Source of the DNA: Rotaria sp. Silwood1
Lineage: Eukaryota; Rotifera; Eurotatoria; Philodinida; Philodinidae
NCBI GenBank assembly: GCA_905250075.1
Contig: CAJNOP010000010.1
Coordinates: 434,001-498,000 of the forward strand
Direction: 5' to 3'
Length of the DNA: 64,000 nucleotides
The translations under genes were made by a program, and so were the position numbers. A model generated the notes under the pieces. The model ran no database searches. It saw only the letters and a list, made by a program, of their open reading frames with translations, and was not told the origin of the DNA. Positions 23,580 through 36,030 of this stretch are shown here, piece after piece (position 1 is the first letter of the stretch; each line of letters begins with the position of its first letter).

Positions 23580-24709
23580 GCTTCCTCTTTTTCTTCTTCT
23601 TCTTCTAGTTTTTTGATAGTAAAAGTAAATGCCGAATAGAATCGATTATATTACTTTATTTTTCGATTATGTTATAGTGTGACAGGTCACTATGATGATA
23701 TTTTTTTTTATTGATGAGAAATTGTAGTTGAATTATTTTTTTACCAAAAATCTTATAACTCTATTGCTTTTAATGGTGACTGACAAGTGTCGGAGAACAG
23801 TGGTGTAGCATAAGAAAAAAAAGAAAACTGTTGATTATGAAGCCATTCGACTGTTAACGGATTTAACTAAAGATTGACAATTAATTGAAGAAAAAAAAAA
23901 TAAGAATAAAAATCAAAAAAATTCGACATCAATAACAATGATATTTTCTTTTATAGCTGTCAGGAAAAGAAATACTTGAAGGTTATTGAAAGTGGTAGTT
24001 GAATTGAATGAATTATTTTTGAGAATTTCTATCAAAAATTATTCTATTTTGAGTATCAGAAATTATTCTATTTTGAGTATCAAAATAAGAAAGGAACAAG
24101 AAAAATAAAGTTGATTTCAATCTTTGGGTTAAATATTTGAAAATAATAGACTGAAATTTACAGTTTCACTGTAAAACAATACACAATACTGAATATTCAT
24201 CGGATCAAACAGACACATTTTACGATGTATATATAAAAAAAAAAACTCTTATCTCGATTATTTTATGGGTCATTATAGTGATAAGAAAACGTTCTATAAT
24301 TTTTTTAAAATATATATGAACAAAACATAAAGCACGTATCTCATTAACTGACATGTCCTTATTTTTCTCTTATGATTTGAAATCATCTATTGAACATACG
24401 TTTCTTTTCTCAACTCAATAAAGTTTTCTCATTGATGATTATCTTTTCTCTAAAATCAAAATCCATGTAAATAATTATTTTTGTTTTAAGATAATAAAGA
24501 GATTAATTTTTTGTTCTTAGGAATTCTTAATTGACATGTATTGTCGTGTTTTCATTCAAAGTTACATGGAAAATCCAAAACAAGACAGTGTCATCTATTG
24601 AAACTTTATAAGATGATTCTCACCAATAAAATATCTTGATTTATTTTTTTATTTATTCGTTCGAACACTCAATTTGATTCTCAATAACCTACATAGAAAT
24701 ACAAACATT
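23580..24709. other. Intergenic, no supported gene
   Basis: Between two divergently oriented genes. AT-rich, with a local tandem duplication of aattattctattttgagtatca near 24035-24085. Promoters of both flanking genes should lie here; none can be pinpointed. Confidence 0.5.
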
Positions 24710-24978
24710 ATGAATAAAGACAACGATCAACAAACAGAATTTTGTCAAAAATTTGCTTGTGATTTACAGACATGTCTTAATAGTAAGAAAACTATAATAC
24801 TAAAGATTTAACTCATTGAAAAAAAACAAACAAACAAAACTTTCTAGAACATACATACAATCCAGAGAAATGTGACAAAATCTTGAACCAACTAAAACAA
24901 TGTTGTTTAGAACATGGTACACAAAGTCCTGTTGTTTGTTCTGGTTTTCCTATTTCCAAATCTTCATCATCAAAATAA
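24710..24978 (+). CDS. CMC4: CMC4-like twin Cx9C mitochondrial protein
   Basis: Exons 24710-24782 and 24848-24978 join across a GTAAGA...TTCTAG intron to give 204 nt, 67 residues. Two Cx9C motifs are present: CQKFACDLQTC and CDKILNQLKQC, followed by CLEHG and VVCSGF. The extra Cys inside the first motif, the KxCCxxxG block and the terminal VCSGF are characteristic of CMC4, whose human form is about 68 residues. Such coiled-coil-helix proteins are imported into the mitochondrial intermembrane space by Mia40 and oxidised to a disulfide hairpin. The gene is too short and split to appear as a single open frame. It ends 12 bases before the stop of a convergent gene. Confidence 0.93.
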
Positions 24979-24990
24979 AATTCAACTGTT

Positions 24991-25287
24991 TTATTGCATA
25001 AATTGATATTTAACTGTAGAATCATTTTCATTTATTTCAATACTAGTATAACGATCAATAGACGATGTCTGTTCATTATCTAGAATAATATTTCGTTCTG
25101 TTTCTTGATGATATTTAGTTTTTAGATGTCGTTTATAAAAATAATACATTATAGTTAAACATATAAGAACAATTGGTATAAGAAGAATACCAATAATCGA
25201 GATGATTTTTGAATGAATATGAATAAAATGTCTTCGATCGGTAGATATTGTTGTATTAGAAATTGGAAAAAAGGATGAATTCTGCAT
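24991..25287 (-). CDS. Small single-pass membrane protein, unrecognised
   Basis: 98-residue frame. Residues ~28-50 are a strong membrane segment (IISIIGILLIPIVLICLTIM) followed by a basic stop-transfer stretch (YKRHLKTKYH) and an acidic, Thr/Ser-rich cytoplasmic tail (DEQTSSIDRYTSIEINEND-like). There is no clear signal peptide. The start ATG is immediately followed by a possible acceptor (tttatgcag), so this could instead be the last exon of a larger gene whose upstream exons were not recognised in 25300-25980. Tail to tail with CMC4. Function unknown. Confidence 0.5.
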   Translation of the reverse strand: MQNSSFFPISNTTISTDRRHFIHIHSKIISIIGILLIPIVLICLTIMYYFYKRHLKTKYHQETERNIILDNEQTSSIDRYTSIEINENDSTVKYQFMQ

Positions 25288-26165
25288 AAAACATTACGAA
25301 ATTATTCAATTTTGAGGCGCCAATCTATTTTACATATCAACTGGACAGTAATTCTATGTTCTTTTATTTGACAATAAATATAAACTTATATATCGACATC
25401 GATAAAAAATAAAAATAATAATTTTTTCATATAATACGAAAACGTCTTGAAAATACGATTTTTGAGTTGAATTGATAATCTATAGTATGATTATGAACAT
25501 TTCAAATATGGAATTGTGTAAAATTGCAAGAATATCTTTGGATATTTCCATGAATATTCAACCACAAAAATTAAATAGTGAAAAATCGCAAACATTTCTG
25601 ATTGTTAGAGAGATAGTGTGAAATTTGCACCCATTCCACGAATCATAACAGGCGTTGTTGTTGATATACGATTACAGACAGTATATCAATAATGAGCTCA
25701 TTGTAATACATTAACTAATTCTTTATTGCATTTATGAAACATTAACTAAAAGCAGAGTTCTCAAAATATATAGAATAAAATAATTTTCCTGTAATTATCA
25801 ACAATAGCTATACCATGGTTTACAGTTTAATTCCACAGCGATTATGATTATAGCTTTTGTATCGCATCTACGGAAGTTTTGAGCTATGATGAAAAAAAGT
25901 GTCTGTTAAAGATATTGCTTCGAAGTATCTATGAACTTTAAACAAGCTATCATTTTATATAAAATGTATTATCTACGTCGTTAAGAATCACAATCCTTTG
26001 AGGTTAAAAAAAACAAACGTTGACTCGCCCTTCGCACATAATAAAAAATCATAAGTTCACAACATATACAAAAGACAGACAACAAAAAGATTGTCATAAG
26101 ATATCTATTATTATCTTTTATAACATACACATAAACAATATTTTCAATAGAATAAACGAATAAAT
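25288..26165. other. Intergenic, no supported gene
   Basis: Holds the 3' flank of the GH13 gene. A 62-residue frame at 25981-26169 has no support and overlaps the GH13 stop region. No exons were recognised. Confidence 0.45.
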
Positions 26166-29100
26166 TCAATTCGATACAAGTGTTTCTTCTATACTTCTTT
26201 TCACTTGATATACAAAAATTCTAGTTGAATGATCTTTAAAATCTTCAATAATTAATTTATTATGTTCGACTATATATTCTTTATCATTATTAAGCCATTC
26301 ATACCATTTACCATTACGTGGAATATTCAATATTTCATATTTCTCATATGTTATTGGTGACCAATTACAAATAATAATAACATGATCACCCTGATTATGT
26401 GTATCATAAATAGGTGGATTCCATCGATGCCAAGCTAAGATAAAATCATTTTCATTTTCAAATATAAATTCAATATTTGGACTTGTAAAAGCTGAATTTA
26501 ATTTTTGTAATTGAATAACATCTTTATAAAATTGTAGTTGTTCTTTATTAATAGCATTTGAATTATCTTCTCGATCTTCAATTAATGACCAATCAATTTT
26601 TGCTACACCTGGTGTTTTTTCTTTATATTCACCAATTTCTGCACCCATCCAAATCATCATCAGACCAAATGATGTTGCTTGAATTGTCAATGCCATACGT
26701 ACACGACGGAATGCCTCTTCATCAAATATTTGATGTTCTTTGCCTAAAGAAAAAAAGAACAAAAGCAAAAATCAATAAATTCAACAACGCGACTTCTAAT
26801 AAAATTATTTAGTTTTCTTTTCTGCGTACCAAGATCGACTAATAAACGATTATGATCATGATTTGATTGATAATTAACAACATCAGTAATATTTTTATAT
26901 CCTTGTCGACGAGCATCAATTACATCTTTGAGTTCATTTAACTTTGGTGATTCATTAGCTATAGATTCACGTAATTTTAAAAAGAAACTATCATGCCAAA
27001 TACCATCCATAGGACCACCATTAGATATAACATGTTCTGGTCCATCAGGTAAATATTCACCAACACAATAAAATTCTGTTCCGAAACCACTACATAGAAA
27101 AACCGAAATGAGATTTTTTTTTATAGTAAAACAGAAAATATTGATTTGTTACCGTTCTCGAGCTTGTTGTTTTATTTCTTGTACGAGAATTTTAAGAAAT
27201 TCATCATTAGCTATTTGAGTTGCTGCATCAAAACGTATGCCTAGGAGAAAGAAAAACTTTATTGAATCTATATAGATATATGATTTTAATAACATACCAT
27301 CAATATGAAATTCATTAATAAAATATTTAATAGATTCACCAATATATTTTCTTGCTGGCCAAATCTTATATTTTTCATCGTATTTTTCATAATTCCATTC
27401 CTTTATTTTTTTTTTAATAAAAAGAAAATTTAATAACTAAATGATAATAATACTAACTTACTGGTCCCCAACACCAAACTGGATCTTTTGGTGCATGATG
27501 AAACCTATTTTAAAATAATATTTAGAAACATTTAAAAAAAAACTCATTTATCGTATTTACCAATAGTCATGATCAATTGCAGTATATGGTGCAGAAATAT
27601 CACACTGAAAATAATCAAAATATGGTCTATTTAATAAGAAAGTATTATTTTCTAAAATCTCAATTTAACAAGCATTTTAACGAAGTGTAGCTTTTAAAAT
27701 TTAACAGAAAAATCTATTACTGATTTTGTTTTCACTCTTAGCAATAGTTATTCAATATGTTATATTTAACAAGAATGGAGAAAAATTGCAAGGACATATT
27801 CCTTGAAACAATTAAATTGATTCAAAATAATATATTAAGACTTTACATGCGATCAATTGGTTGTACAGTATCTATATTTAACCGAAAACAAAAAGATGAT
27901 TACATTTTCTGAAATTTTATTTATTAGAAAATCTAAGACATAAATCTATTTCTTATTCTAGAATTCTAAAGATAATTTAGAAGTCTTTTTTCTGAAAACT
28001 TCTAAATTTTTTTTAGTAATATCTAAAGATTTGTAAGAGTCATATTTTTACTTACATGATTATAAACACCATCCATAATAACTCGAATTCCATTTTTATG
28101 AAATGCATCAATCATTTCTTTCAGATCAGCACTTGTTCCGTATGTACTTTGAATTGCAAAATGATATCTTGGTGTATAACCCCATCCGATTTGTCCAGGA
28201 AATTCTTTTACTGGCATAATTTCCACTAAAGCAAAAGGAAAAATTAATACCAACTTACGAAGGAACGTTCTCAAGTGTCCAATCGTTTTTTTGATCGAGA
28301 TTTCATTCAGATGAGAGACTCTGATGAGTAATGTCAAAGTTTAATATAATTCGATTGTCGGTGCCTTTGTTCTTCAGGTATCGAATGTTTACTGAGTGTC
28401 TGAACTGAAACCCATGTACCTCCTCAGATCACTATGCAAATCGAGTATCGAGTCCCGACTTCAAACTTATCAGAAACAAAACTCTCAACAGTAGTAGTTC
28501 ACTTATTTTAGTGCTTCACATCCGGATATATCAGTATACGAGGGATGATTGCATTTCGTATGAGAAAATTTTTGTCATTCATATCTCAAAATAGGACATA
28601 CAAAAATTAGTTTAACTTTCGCAATGAAGTAATGTTATTGAGAGGCTTATTTGCGGAAAGTTTCAACTTGAAACTCGAAATTCAATTTTCATGTTGATCT
28701 GAAAATGTTCACAGGTAGAATCTGCCAGGTTCAAAAATTTTGGACTTAAGGGTCACTAACTGCAGGTCTTTGTTAAAAAAGTTTAGTAAAAATTTGATTT
28801 GTCAAGAACGAAGACTCAGAGAATCGAATGATTTTAGGTTTTGATACAACTCACCGTAGCTTATGATTCGATGTGAATAAAGTCTCCATAGGAGGGAGGC
28901 GATCGGACACTGAGGAATGTTGCCTTGTTATTGTTTCTTTGTAATCCGTTTACCTGCTGTGATACCTAATTGAACAAAATAATCGATTTTAGCTGTTATA
29001 TTTGTAAACTTTTCTGCAAAATCTCCAATATGAATTTCATAGATAATTAGCTTTTCGTTTGGAACTAATGGAACATGATTATCATATTTCCATTCATATT

Positions 29101-29779
29101 CATCGACGATTCTTTTTCCTTGAAGTATCAATGAATAGAAAAAAAATCAATACGTCAATGTTTTTTTTGCTTCTTACCATTTTTAAAAATAAGTACACCA
29201 ACTGATCGAAAAGAATCATCTGAACCACGTTCATCAACTTCAGTTGCATATGGATCAACAAATGTATACCAAACTTCTGTAAAAGTTATTTCTTCTTCTC
29301 GTTTTCTATTTCGTTCTTTTACTTCTTCAACTAATTTATCATGTTCATTTTGAAGATCTTTTCGAGCTTGTTCATTTTCTTCCGATGCTATAAAAGAAAA
29401 GAAATACTTTTTTAAAAAAGAATTAAAACATAATTGAATAGATTTTACTTTTAGTGTCATCAATATTATATTCAGGTAAAGCTGGTTCTGGTTCTGGTTC
29501 AAACCAAGATTTTGTCACTACTTTATATTGATAATGATAAATACCTATAGAAGAATAAAATAAAAATAAAACTTGAATGAAATGAAATAAATTGTACCAT
29601 CAGGTAAATCAAGTGTTGCACGCCAATAACCATCTTGTTCATTAAATTCCATTGGAATATCAAGACCCTTTTAAGAGATAATTTATTNNNNNNNNNNGAT
29701 GGCCTACTAATCGTTGCTCCTCTTTTTGTTTAAGTTTCGTTTGACTTACCAATATAGCAAAAAATTTCCATATGAGCAT
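26166..29779 (-). CDS. GH13 alpha-glucan enzyme (branching/isoamylase-like), 5' end broken by gap
   Basis: Eleven exons join in frame from 29667: ends 29598, 29544-29449, 29387-29178, 29118-28954, 28225-28056, 27604-27561, 27504-27462, 27400-27298, 27240-27153, 27089-26830 and 26743-26166 (1827 nt, 608 residues). The N-terminal part looks like a CBM48-type beta-sandwich. The GH13 barrel shows region I DGVYNH, region II GIRFDAATQ (Asp nucleophile), region III YCVGEYLPDG (Glu acid/base) and region IV NYQSNHDHNR. LIIYEIHIGDF and IGWGYTPRYHFA suit branching, isoamylase or trehalohydrolase relatives, not animal GBE1. A possible first exon, MLIWKFFAIL (29779-29750, phase 0), lies beyond the gap at 29688-29697. 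Exons may be missing there. Substrate is uncertain. Confidence 0.82.
28260..28926. repeat. Terminal-inverted-repeat element in GH13 intron
   Basis: The left end aaggaacgttctcaagtgtcc (first part) and right end, read on the other strand, aaggcaacattcctcagtgtcc, match with small differences, followed by caatcg/cgatcg. The inner sequence is not clearly palindromic and has no open frame. It fills most of the largest intron of the GH13 gene. Interpreted as an old non-autonomous DNA element. Confidence 0.5.
29688..29697. other. Assembly gap (10 N)
   Basis: Ten consecutive N mark a join of unknown true size. It falls just upstream of the first firmly placed GH13 exon, so 5' GH13 sequence is probably missing, and the physical link between the two sides rests on the assembly alone. 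Confidence 0.99.
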
Positions 29780-30517
29780 CTCCTTATTCTCAGCAGTAAG
29801 CGCTTATTTTTCGTCTCATGATCAATAACAATCTATACAATATGAGCAACATATATTCTATCACTCACGAGCAGAATGAAGAAAAAAAATGTGTGATGTG
29901 TGTCGGATTGTGATAAACAATCATGGGACACATAAAAAAGAAAATGGACAAACGATGCATTCCTAAAAGAAAAAAAATTATATTAGACAATAACAGCAGT
30001 ACTTGATATATCATCTCACTGCTTTTGTAATAAGAACTAATAACATCAAGTCATGTCAACATGTGTTGATTTATCTCTGATTAAAAATTGTGGCAGAAAA
30101 GAACAAGATCACCTTGTACAGTCAAAAAGTAATTTCGACTGAATACTTAAAGATTACAAAAAAATTAAATTAAAATTTTTCCAAGAAAGAGTGTTTCTGA
30201 TCGGTCTGGATAAGGCATATCTTATAGAGGTTTTATATTTCTATTCCATTGATTATCTATGAATTGATCATGTAACTTTATTGTATACAATTGTTTTCTT
30301 TTTTCGATGTCTTTTTATTGTTTTTTTTAGAAAACAAACGAGACAAATGAATGTACGTTATAAAAAAAAAGAACAGGAGAACAATGATGAATGTTTTTCC
30401 ATTGCGACTAAAAAATAGCCTATTGAGAAAAGTTCGATCACCTACACAGAATGGTAATTAAAAGGACAAAGAACAACAGTCTCATTGGAAAAAAATGTCA
30501 ATGAATGGGTTGTACAT
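29780..30517. other. Between gap and VDAC 3' end; no supported gene
   Basis: AT-rich sequence containing the 3' flank of VDAC and the possible GH13 promoter. No coding exon recognised. Confidence 0.45.
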
Positions 30518-33500
30518 TTATGCATCAAGTTCAAGCCCAAAACCAACTTTATGCCCACCAGCATTCAAATTACGAGCTTCAAACAATGCTGATAAAGTCA
30601 ATTTGACACCTAATCAATTAAATTATATAGAAAAATTTAATAGAAAAGACAAAATTCTATACCTGGTCGTAAAAGTTGTTGAAAGGAAAGACCAACTTGA
30701 CAAATATTATTTACTTTTGCACCAACTACAGTTTGAGAATCAAGTTGATATTTTGATGCAAGTGCAAATCGTGTTTGATTTGAACCGGCTGTCCAAGCTA
30801 ACTGTACACCAGTTTCAAGTCGATCATTGACACGTTGATAAACACTACCACCAACTTCATTACCATCATTCCTAGCAAATAAAATATCATAAAAAGTAAT
30901 TTATTGTACATTATAAAACATATTCTTTTATTTTAGTGACGTGATAACTAAGACAGAGAACATAAAATTTATCGTTATATTGATATTTATAAAGAGTTAC
31001 TTGATTATTCTTTCTAAAAGTAAGAATTATGCTTTGTTATTTACATTTTATTTTTCATGTGTCGTTTATTTATTGACACAAATCTTTAATAAATATTTTC
31101 TGCTCTGAACTATCTTTTATTTATTAGAATAAAATTTAAACGAGTGTACAATCATTGTAATATAGTTTTATTCTGATGAATTGAGATAGCAGAGTACAGA
31201 TGCTTGAGACGTATCGAATGTAAATATATATCATATTTGAAATTAAAAATCAATTATTAAACACAAATATTTAGGTATTTTGAAGTCGTCACAGAAAGGC
31301 ACATACAGAATGTGTCTCTCAAATACCCGAATAGTGAAATATCTCAAGAGATCTTGATTAATTGAAGTCCTGTTTCAAATTTAACACTACTGCAAAAAAA
31401 AGTAATGGCATCTGTGGAAAAAATTCTATTGAATATTGGTAATAAAGGTTTTACTTAAGGACATATTTGAGCGAATTGCTATGATCATTTACATAAGATC
31501 AACACACTTTAACAAGTTTAGTGAAGGTTCTTTTCAAATAATCATTGATTAAAAACTTCATTGGCTCATCTACAATACTCTAAACATTGATTAGGATCGA
31601 TCTTTAGCGATTAAATTTTGTTGAATATCGACAGCAAAAACAATAATGCAATGAACTCATTAATTCATAGAAAAGGATGAGTTCTATATTTATCAGTCAT
31701 GAAGAGGCTAAGATGATTCGAAACAAATGATCATCACGTGAAAAGCATGTATCGAATGAAATTCAATGTAATAAAGTATCACGAAAACATTCTTTAGTAT
31801 CTTTTGTTAGAGCAAACAGGCGAAAAACATAGAAATAGCATGAACGACTAATCACTAGTATTATACAGATTTCTGTCCAACACTTTTTATCAACGAAATG
31901 AAAGATTATCAATTAATACTTGAAAATATCAAAGTTCTTAAAAAGAATATCTAAGAATATGTTCATATAGATGATTTTATTTTACTGAAGCAGGATGTAT
32001 TATATTTATGATATTCTACACATTATTTCACGAGTCGCGTGTATTATAATATTCTCTGAAGTTCTATTTAAAGGATAGGATTTATTAAGCAAAACGCTTC
32101 TAATCATTCGATTGAGGTATTGTGTCTACGCTGAAGGGATTTTTATGATCATAGATCAAATATTTGCTGAAAAATAAATCTATTCTGTAGACTTTTATTT
32201 AGAGCCAACACTACTTTTGTAAGCTCTAAGTATAATTGAACCTTTTTATCGACAGTCGTAGATTTAAGAAATTTTTATTAAAAAATGGTTATCAATGCAG
32301 TTTCTTTCAAGCTAAAATATGAGCACTCATCTCTGTTTTAGTTTCATTATAGTAATATAATTTACATAAAGTGCAGAAATTTCTACCAAACCTTAATTGA
32401 TTTTCAAGGTTAATCGATCGTCAAAGAATTAGTCTCCTATGTTTATTTTGTGTATTTTAAACAGCACTTTTTTTCTTCCATTATTCTTACGGAAGCGCAA
32501 TTTTTATTTGCCTTGTCACCATTCGCTCTTTATTTAGTTTCTTTTTTTTTTCTTTCCATTTTTCTTTCTGTACTTTTTTTTATGATTATTCTAATCATTG
32601 AATTAACTGACAAATAAGCTGTTGCATGTCTTTATTATTTCTAAAATAGGTTTCAACATATTGCTGTGCATTTCAGTAAACTTAGAAACTCTGATATTTA
32701 TTATTTCCGAAAATTAGAACTTGATCCGTTCACGCGTTTTGTACAAGAATTGTGCTATTAAGAACATTCAAAAATCTATTCCAGCTATATAAATTTTAAG
32801 GAAGGTTTTGAAAAGTGGTAGTATTCTCTATATGTTGCTGTTATTATCGATCATCGACTGTTACATTGTATGAAAGGCTTCGTATATCATAACGGTTGAC
32901 CACACAATAGCTAAAATCTGTAAGGGAAGTGGCAAAAGAGCCGAAAAATCTCTAAATAAAGTATTCGAATCGAAATCTAAAAGTCTTTGATGTCATTCAT
33001 ATAGTAACACTTTCTAAAGTGTTTTAGAATTTTCTCATTACTCTAAGAAGGTGAAAAAATGTTTCATAATCAACTATTTTTCCAAACTTTGGTGTATTTT
33101 TTCACCGATTTATTCAAAAACCATTTATTTTTACAAAATCATGCAACATGACTGTCAACAGTTTGTATAGATTCAATTTCAATAATCTTCATAGAATGTA
33201 ATCTATCAAATACAGATTTCTTTTAAATTGGCCCAAACTATATTAACTTAATAAAATTTTTCATAATGCAAAAATTCTACACCAAAAAAAGAAAGACAAT
33301 AAAAGTATGTTAATAGAATAATAATAACAATCTCCTATTGTTTCTTTTTTTCATAAGATTCATTAATATAGCTGACAAAGAAGATCAGAAGACTTACAAA
33401 CAACAGATACAGTCATATACATAAATGGTTTTGTATATATTAGTTGTCTTTTATTTAAAATAGTTATATGTTCGACATCAAAAATCAAGAAAAGATAGGA

Positions 33501-34797
33501 CAATACGAATAAATTTTGAAATGATTTTTTCTAGATCGAGGCCGAGACTGGAGCCATTAGAAAAGAACTTGCTGGAACTGAAGTCAATAATCTTGGTTCC
33601 GCATATCTCTAACCATGTCTATACTGTTCGTTACCTGTTTTCAATAAATTCATAGTAGTCTTATCAAAGTCTTTGACTCTTTCATATCCGAAAACGCTAC
33701 CTAATTTAGTATTTTTTTTGAAAAATTATTTTAAATGTCATGATCACGTTCACGATGAGCATTTTGAACTTACATATTTGCATATAAAGTAAAATCTTTA
33801 GCTTTGAAACCAACAGCAAAATTATTTTTTGTTAATAATGATCGTGCTGTATTAAAAACATATTGATAACCAGCTAACCAACCTTGATGACCCAAAACAA
33901 TAGCTCCATTAAGGATTGGACCAGCAGTATCGAAAACAACATTTGTTTCAACATGAGCTCGATCATGTGTATATGCTGTACGAAGTTCAGCTGTTTTTTT
34001 CCTAAAATAAAAATACAAATATAAATCATTTTAATAACATTGATATGCATTTTATTTTTGTAACTTTCTCTAATTATATTATTTCCAGAAAAAAAAAGAA
34101 CAAAATAAAAATATTTTTACCAATATCGGTTGTTTCCCGAATGAGAATAAGATCCCGTTAGATGTAATTTTTTCAATTGTGTACGCACACGTATCTGAAG
34201 TTTGGCAGTGTAGCTGTAAATATGTTGTTGAGAAGATAAAACTAACTTTTTATTTTTATCCATTTAGAATATATTAAACGAAACAAATACCTCTGGGATG
34301 TAATATCTAAGGATAATGGACGGGTTTTCATACCAAAATGAATTCTCTCGTAGCTATTGCTATAAAGGTGTTTTTTTTTTATCAAACGAAACAAAATATA
34401 TGAAACATTTGTTATTTTACCCGGTATTTGGTGTAAGACTTGCATCAAATACAATTTTAAATCCTTCAGCTAATCGATTATCAGCTGTTATTTCACATTT
34501 AAGTAAATTATCTGTATTCCATTTTTCCAAAAATGTTAAACCATATTCAGGAACAACGTATTTTGTTTCGAGACTACCAGCTGTTTTTGATGTTTCAGTA
34601 TTATGTTCACCAATAACATTAAAATTAACTCCATTAGCAGTACGAGTTTTAACATCAAGTTTGAATACATTAAAAACTATGAAAAATATTTAAGATAAAT
34701 TATATATTCAATTAAAAATAATAGATATCATACAGTAGCCTTTATTAAAGATATCAGAAACTTGTTTGTTAAGATCAGAAAATTTTGGTGGGGCCAT
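30518..34797 (-). CDS. VDAC: Voltage-dependent anion channel (mitochondrial porin)
   Basis: Five exons, 34797-34734, 34676-34421, 34001-33774, 30871-30663 and 30609-30518, join to 849 nt, 282 residues, the normal VDAC length. The outer-membrane beta barrel conducts ATP, ADP and metabolites. The N-terminal helix starts [21 protein letters not shown]. Diagnostic pieces are [69 protein letters not shown] and the porin end [20 protein letters not shown]. The central GLK motif is not required. The fourth intron phase and lengths fit. A 2.9 kb intron (30872-33773) separates exons 3 and 4. A phase-compatible extra exon at 34121-34213 could give a longer isoform. Confidence 0.95.
30872..33773. other. 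VDAC intron 3 (2.9 kb), no gene seen
   Basis: By far the longest VDAC intron. No nested exon, RNA gene or clear inverted repeat was recognised by eye. Its size relative to the ~50-nt introns suggests old transposon insertions too decayed to recognise. Confidence 0.5.
34121..34213 (-). other. Candidate cassette exon inside VDAC intron 2
   Basis: On the minus strand a TTTACAG acceptor precedes, and a GTAAAA donor follows, a 93-nt open stretch in phase 2 at both ends. Inclusion would insert 31 residues ([20 protein letters not shown], then [11 protein letters not shown]) between NTG and KKTAEL without a frame shift. The alternating polar/apolar pattern could form a strand. Skipping gives the normal VDAC, so this is either a real alternative exon or a chance open stretch. 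Confidence 0.4.
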
Positions 34798-35494
34798 TTT
34801 ATGTGAATTTAATATGTGGTAAAAAAAAGTACCGTGTAAAGGAAGAAAAACAACAGATGAAGGCAAACAGAAAGAACCAATATTTCTCAAAACATCGATC
34901 GTGTCGACTGATCTGAAATTGTGGATTGGTCACGGTTCAACCAATAAATAAATAATTGCCTAGATGGACAGACGATCATATCTTCACTATCGAATATTTC
35001 GATTTTCTTTTCTGATATCTATTAAATGCATATTCATAAGAAATTTTTGATAATTATTATGAAATATTAAACTGTCATTAATCATGGAGGTTGTTACTCA
35101 GTTTAGTTACAATGTCATGGTATAAATATTTTGCATATACTGTTTGAATAGGAGATAAGCTAAGCTTATTACCCATAAATGAGAAGCAGTCAACATTTGT
35201 CTGTAATTATATGAAACGAAATTTTGAAAATTAGGCATGTTCATCCTAAGTTGCTAATTTAGAAATGAACTGGATAATTTGATGTATTAATATAAATAAA
35301 AGATTGAACGCAAAAACAAAGAGTATCGATTAGTTGGCAATAAAGAACTGAATATTTGTTACAATTTAATTTTGACGAATATTATAAAACTATGTAGTTT
35401 CAAGTAACATTATATTAATAACTTACAAATTTTAAAAAGATTAAGTAAAACATGAAACTTTGAATATATTTCACTTGCCAAAAAAAACTTAAGT
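34798..35494. other. Upstream of VDAC, no supported gene
   Basis: Promoter and 5' UTR region of VDAC. AT-rich; no core promoter motif can be assigned with confidence. Confidence 0.45.
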
Positions 35495-36030
35495 ATTTGT
35501 GCTTAAGAAGGAACTCTTTCGCTTGATAATCTCTGTTTGATTGATCATAGATAGGGTTCATAGTATAGATAAAAATTTTGGAAGAATTCGTGTCAGTAGA
35601 CCTTTCTTCGCGAATTATGATCATTTTACGAAACGTTCAGCCGATTGCAGTCTATCGTTTAAACAAATCGCAATAAGGATTGTCGCCCTGAAATTCTCTA
35701 TAACAGTGGCTCTCGTGGTCCTTATAGTATCCTAAAAGTGTCAGTTTAAATGGATGATTTCTTCTTAAAAAATCATATGCTTAATAAGTGAATTATTTTT
35801 GAAGATCTTTTATAGAAATCATGACAGCTATTGTTAGAGCGACTTTCAAGGCAAATCTCTTTGTTACGATTTTTCTTGTGATATCCTATAATAGACCGAA
35901 AGTTCAGTAATATGGTAATAACTCGAGGAGAAAGATCTAATGACAGAAGCCCTTTTACGACTTTTATCTATACTATGAGTACTCAAACGGAGATTATCAG
36001 TTAGATGAGTTCTTTCGTTACTTAAGTGAA
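35495..36030. repeat. Foldback element, copy B (uninserted relative of 22280-22905)
   Basis: The ends are inverted: gaaggaactctttcgcttgataatctctgttt near 35509 pairs with aaacggagattatcagttagatgagttctttcg near 35975-36008, and tcatagtatagataaaaa near 35558 pairs with ttttatctatactatgag near 35963. It aligns along its length with the element at 22280-22905. At the position where the MITE sits in copy A, this copy has an intact accgaaag (35895-35902). Confidence 0.8.

Noticed and set aside
30495..30830. 111-codon plus-strand frame
   Set aside because: It is antisense to VDAC exons 4-5, which explain the sequence fully.
34316..34693. 125-codon plus-strand frame
   Set aside because: Antisense shadow of VDAC exon 2.
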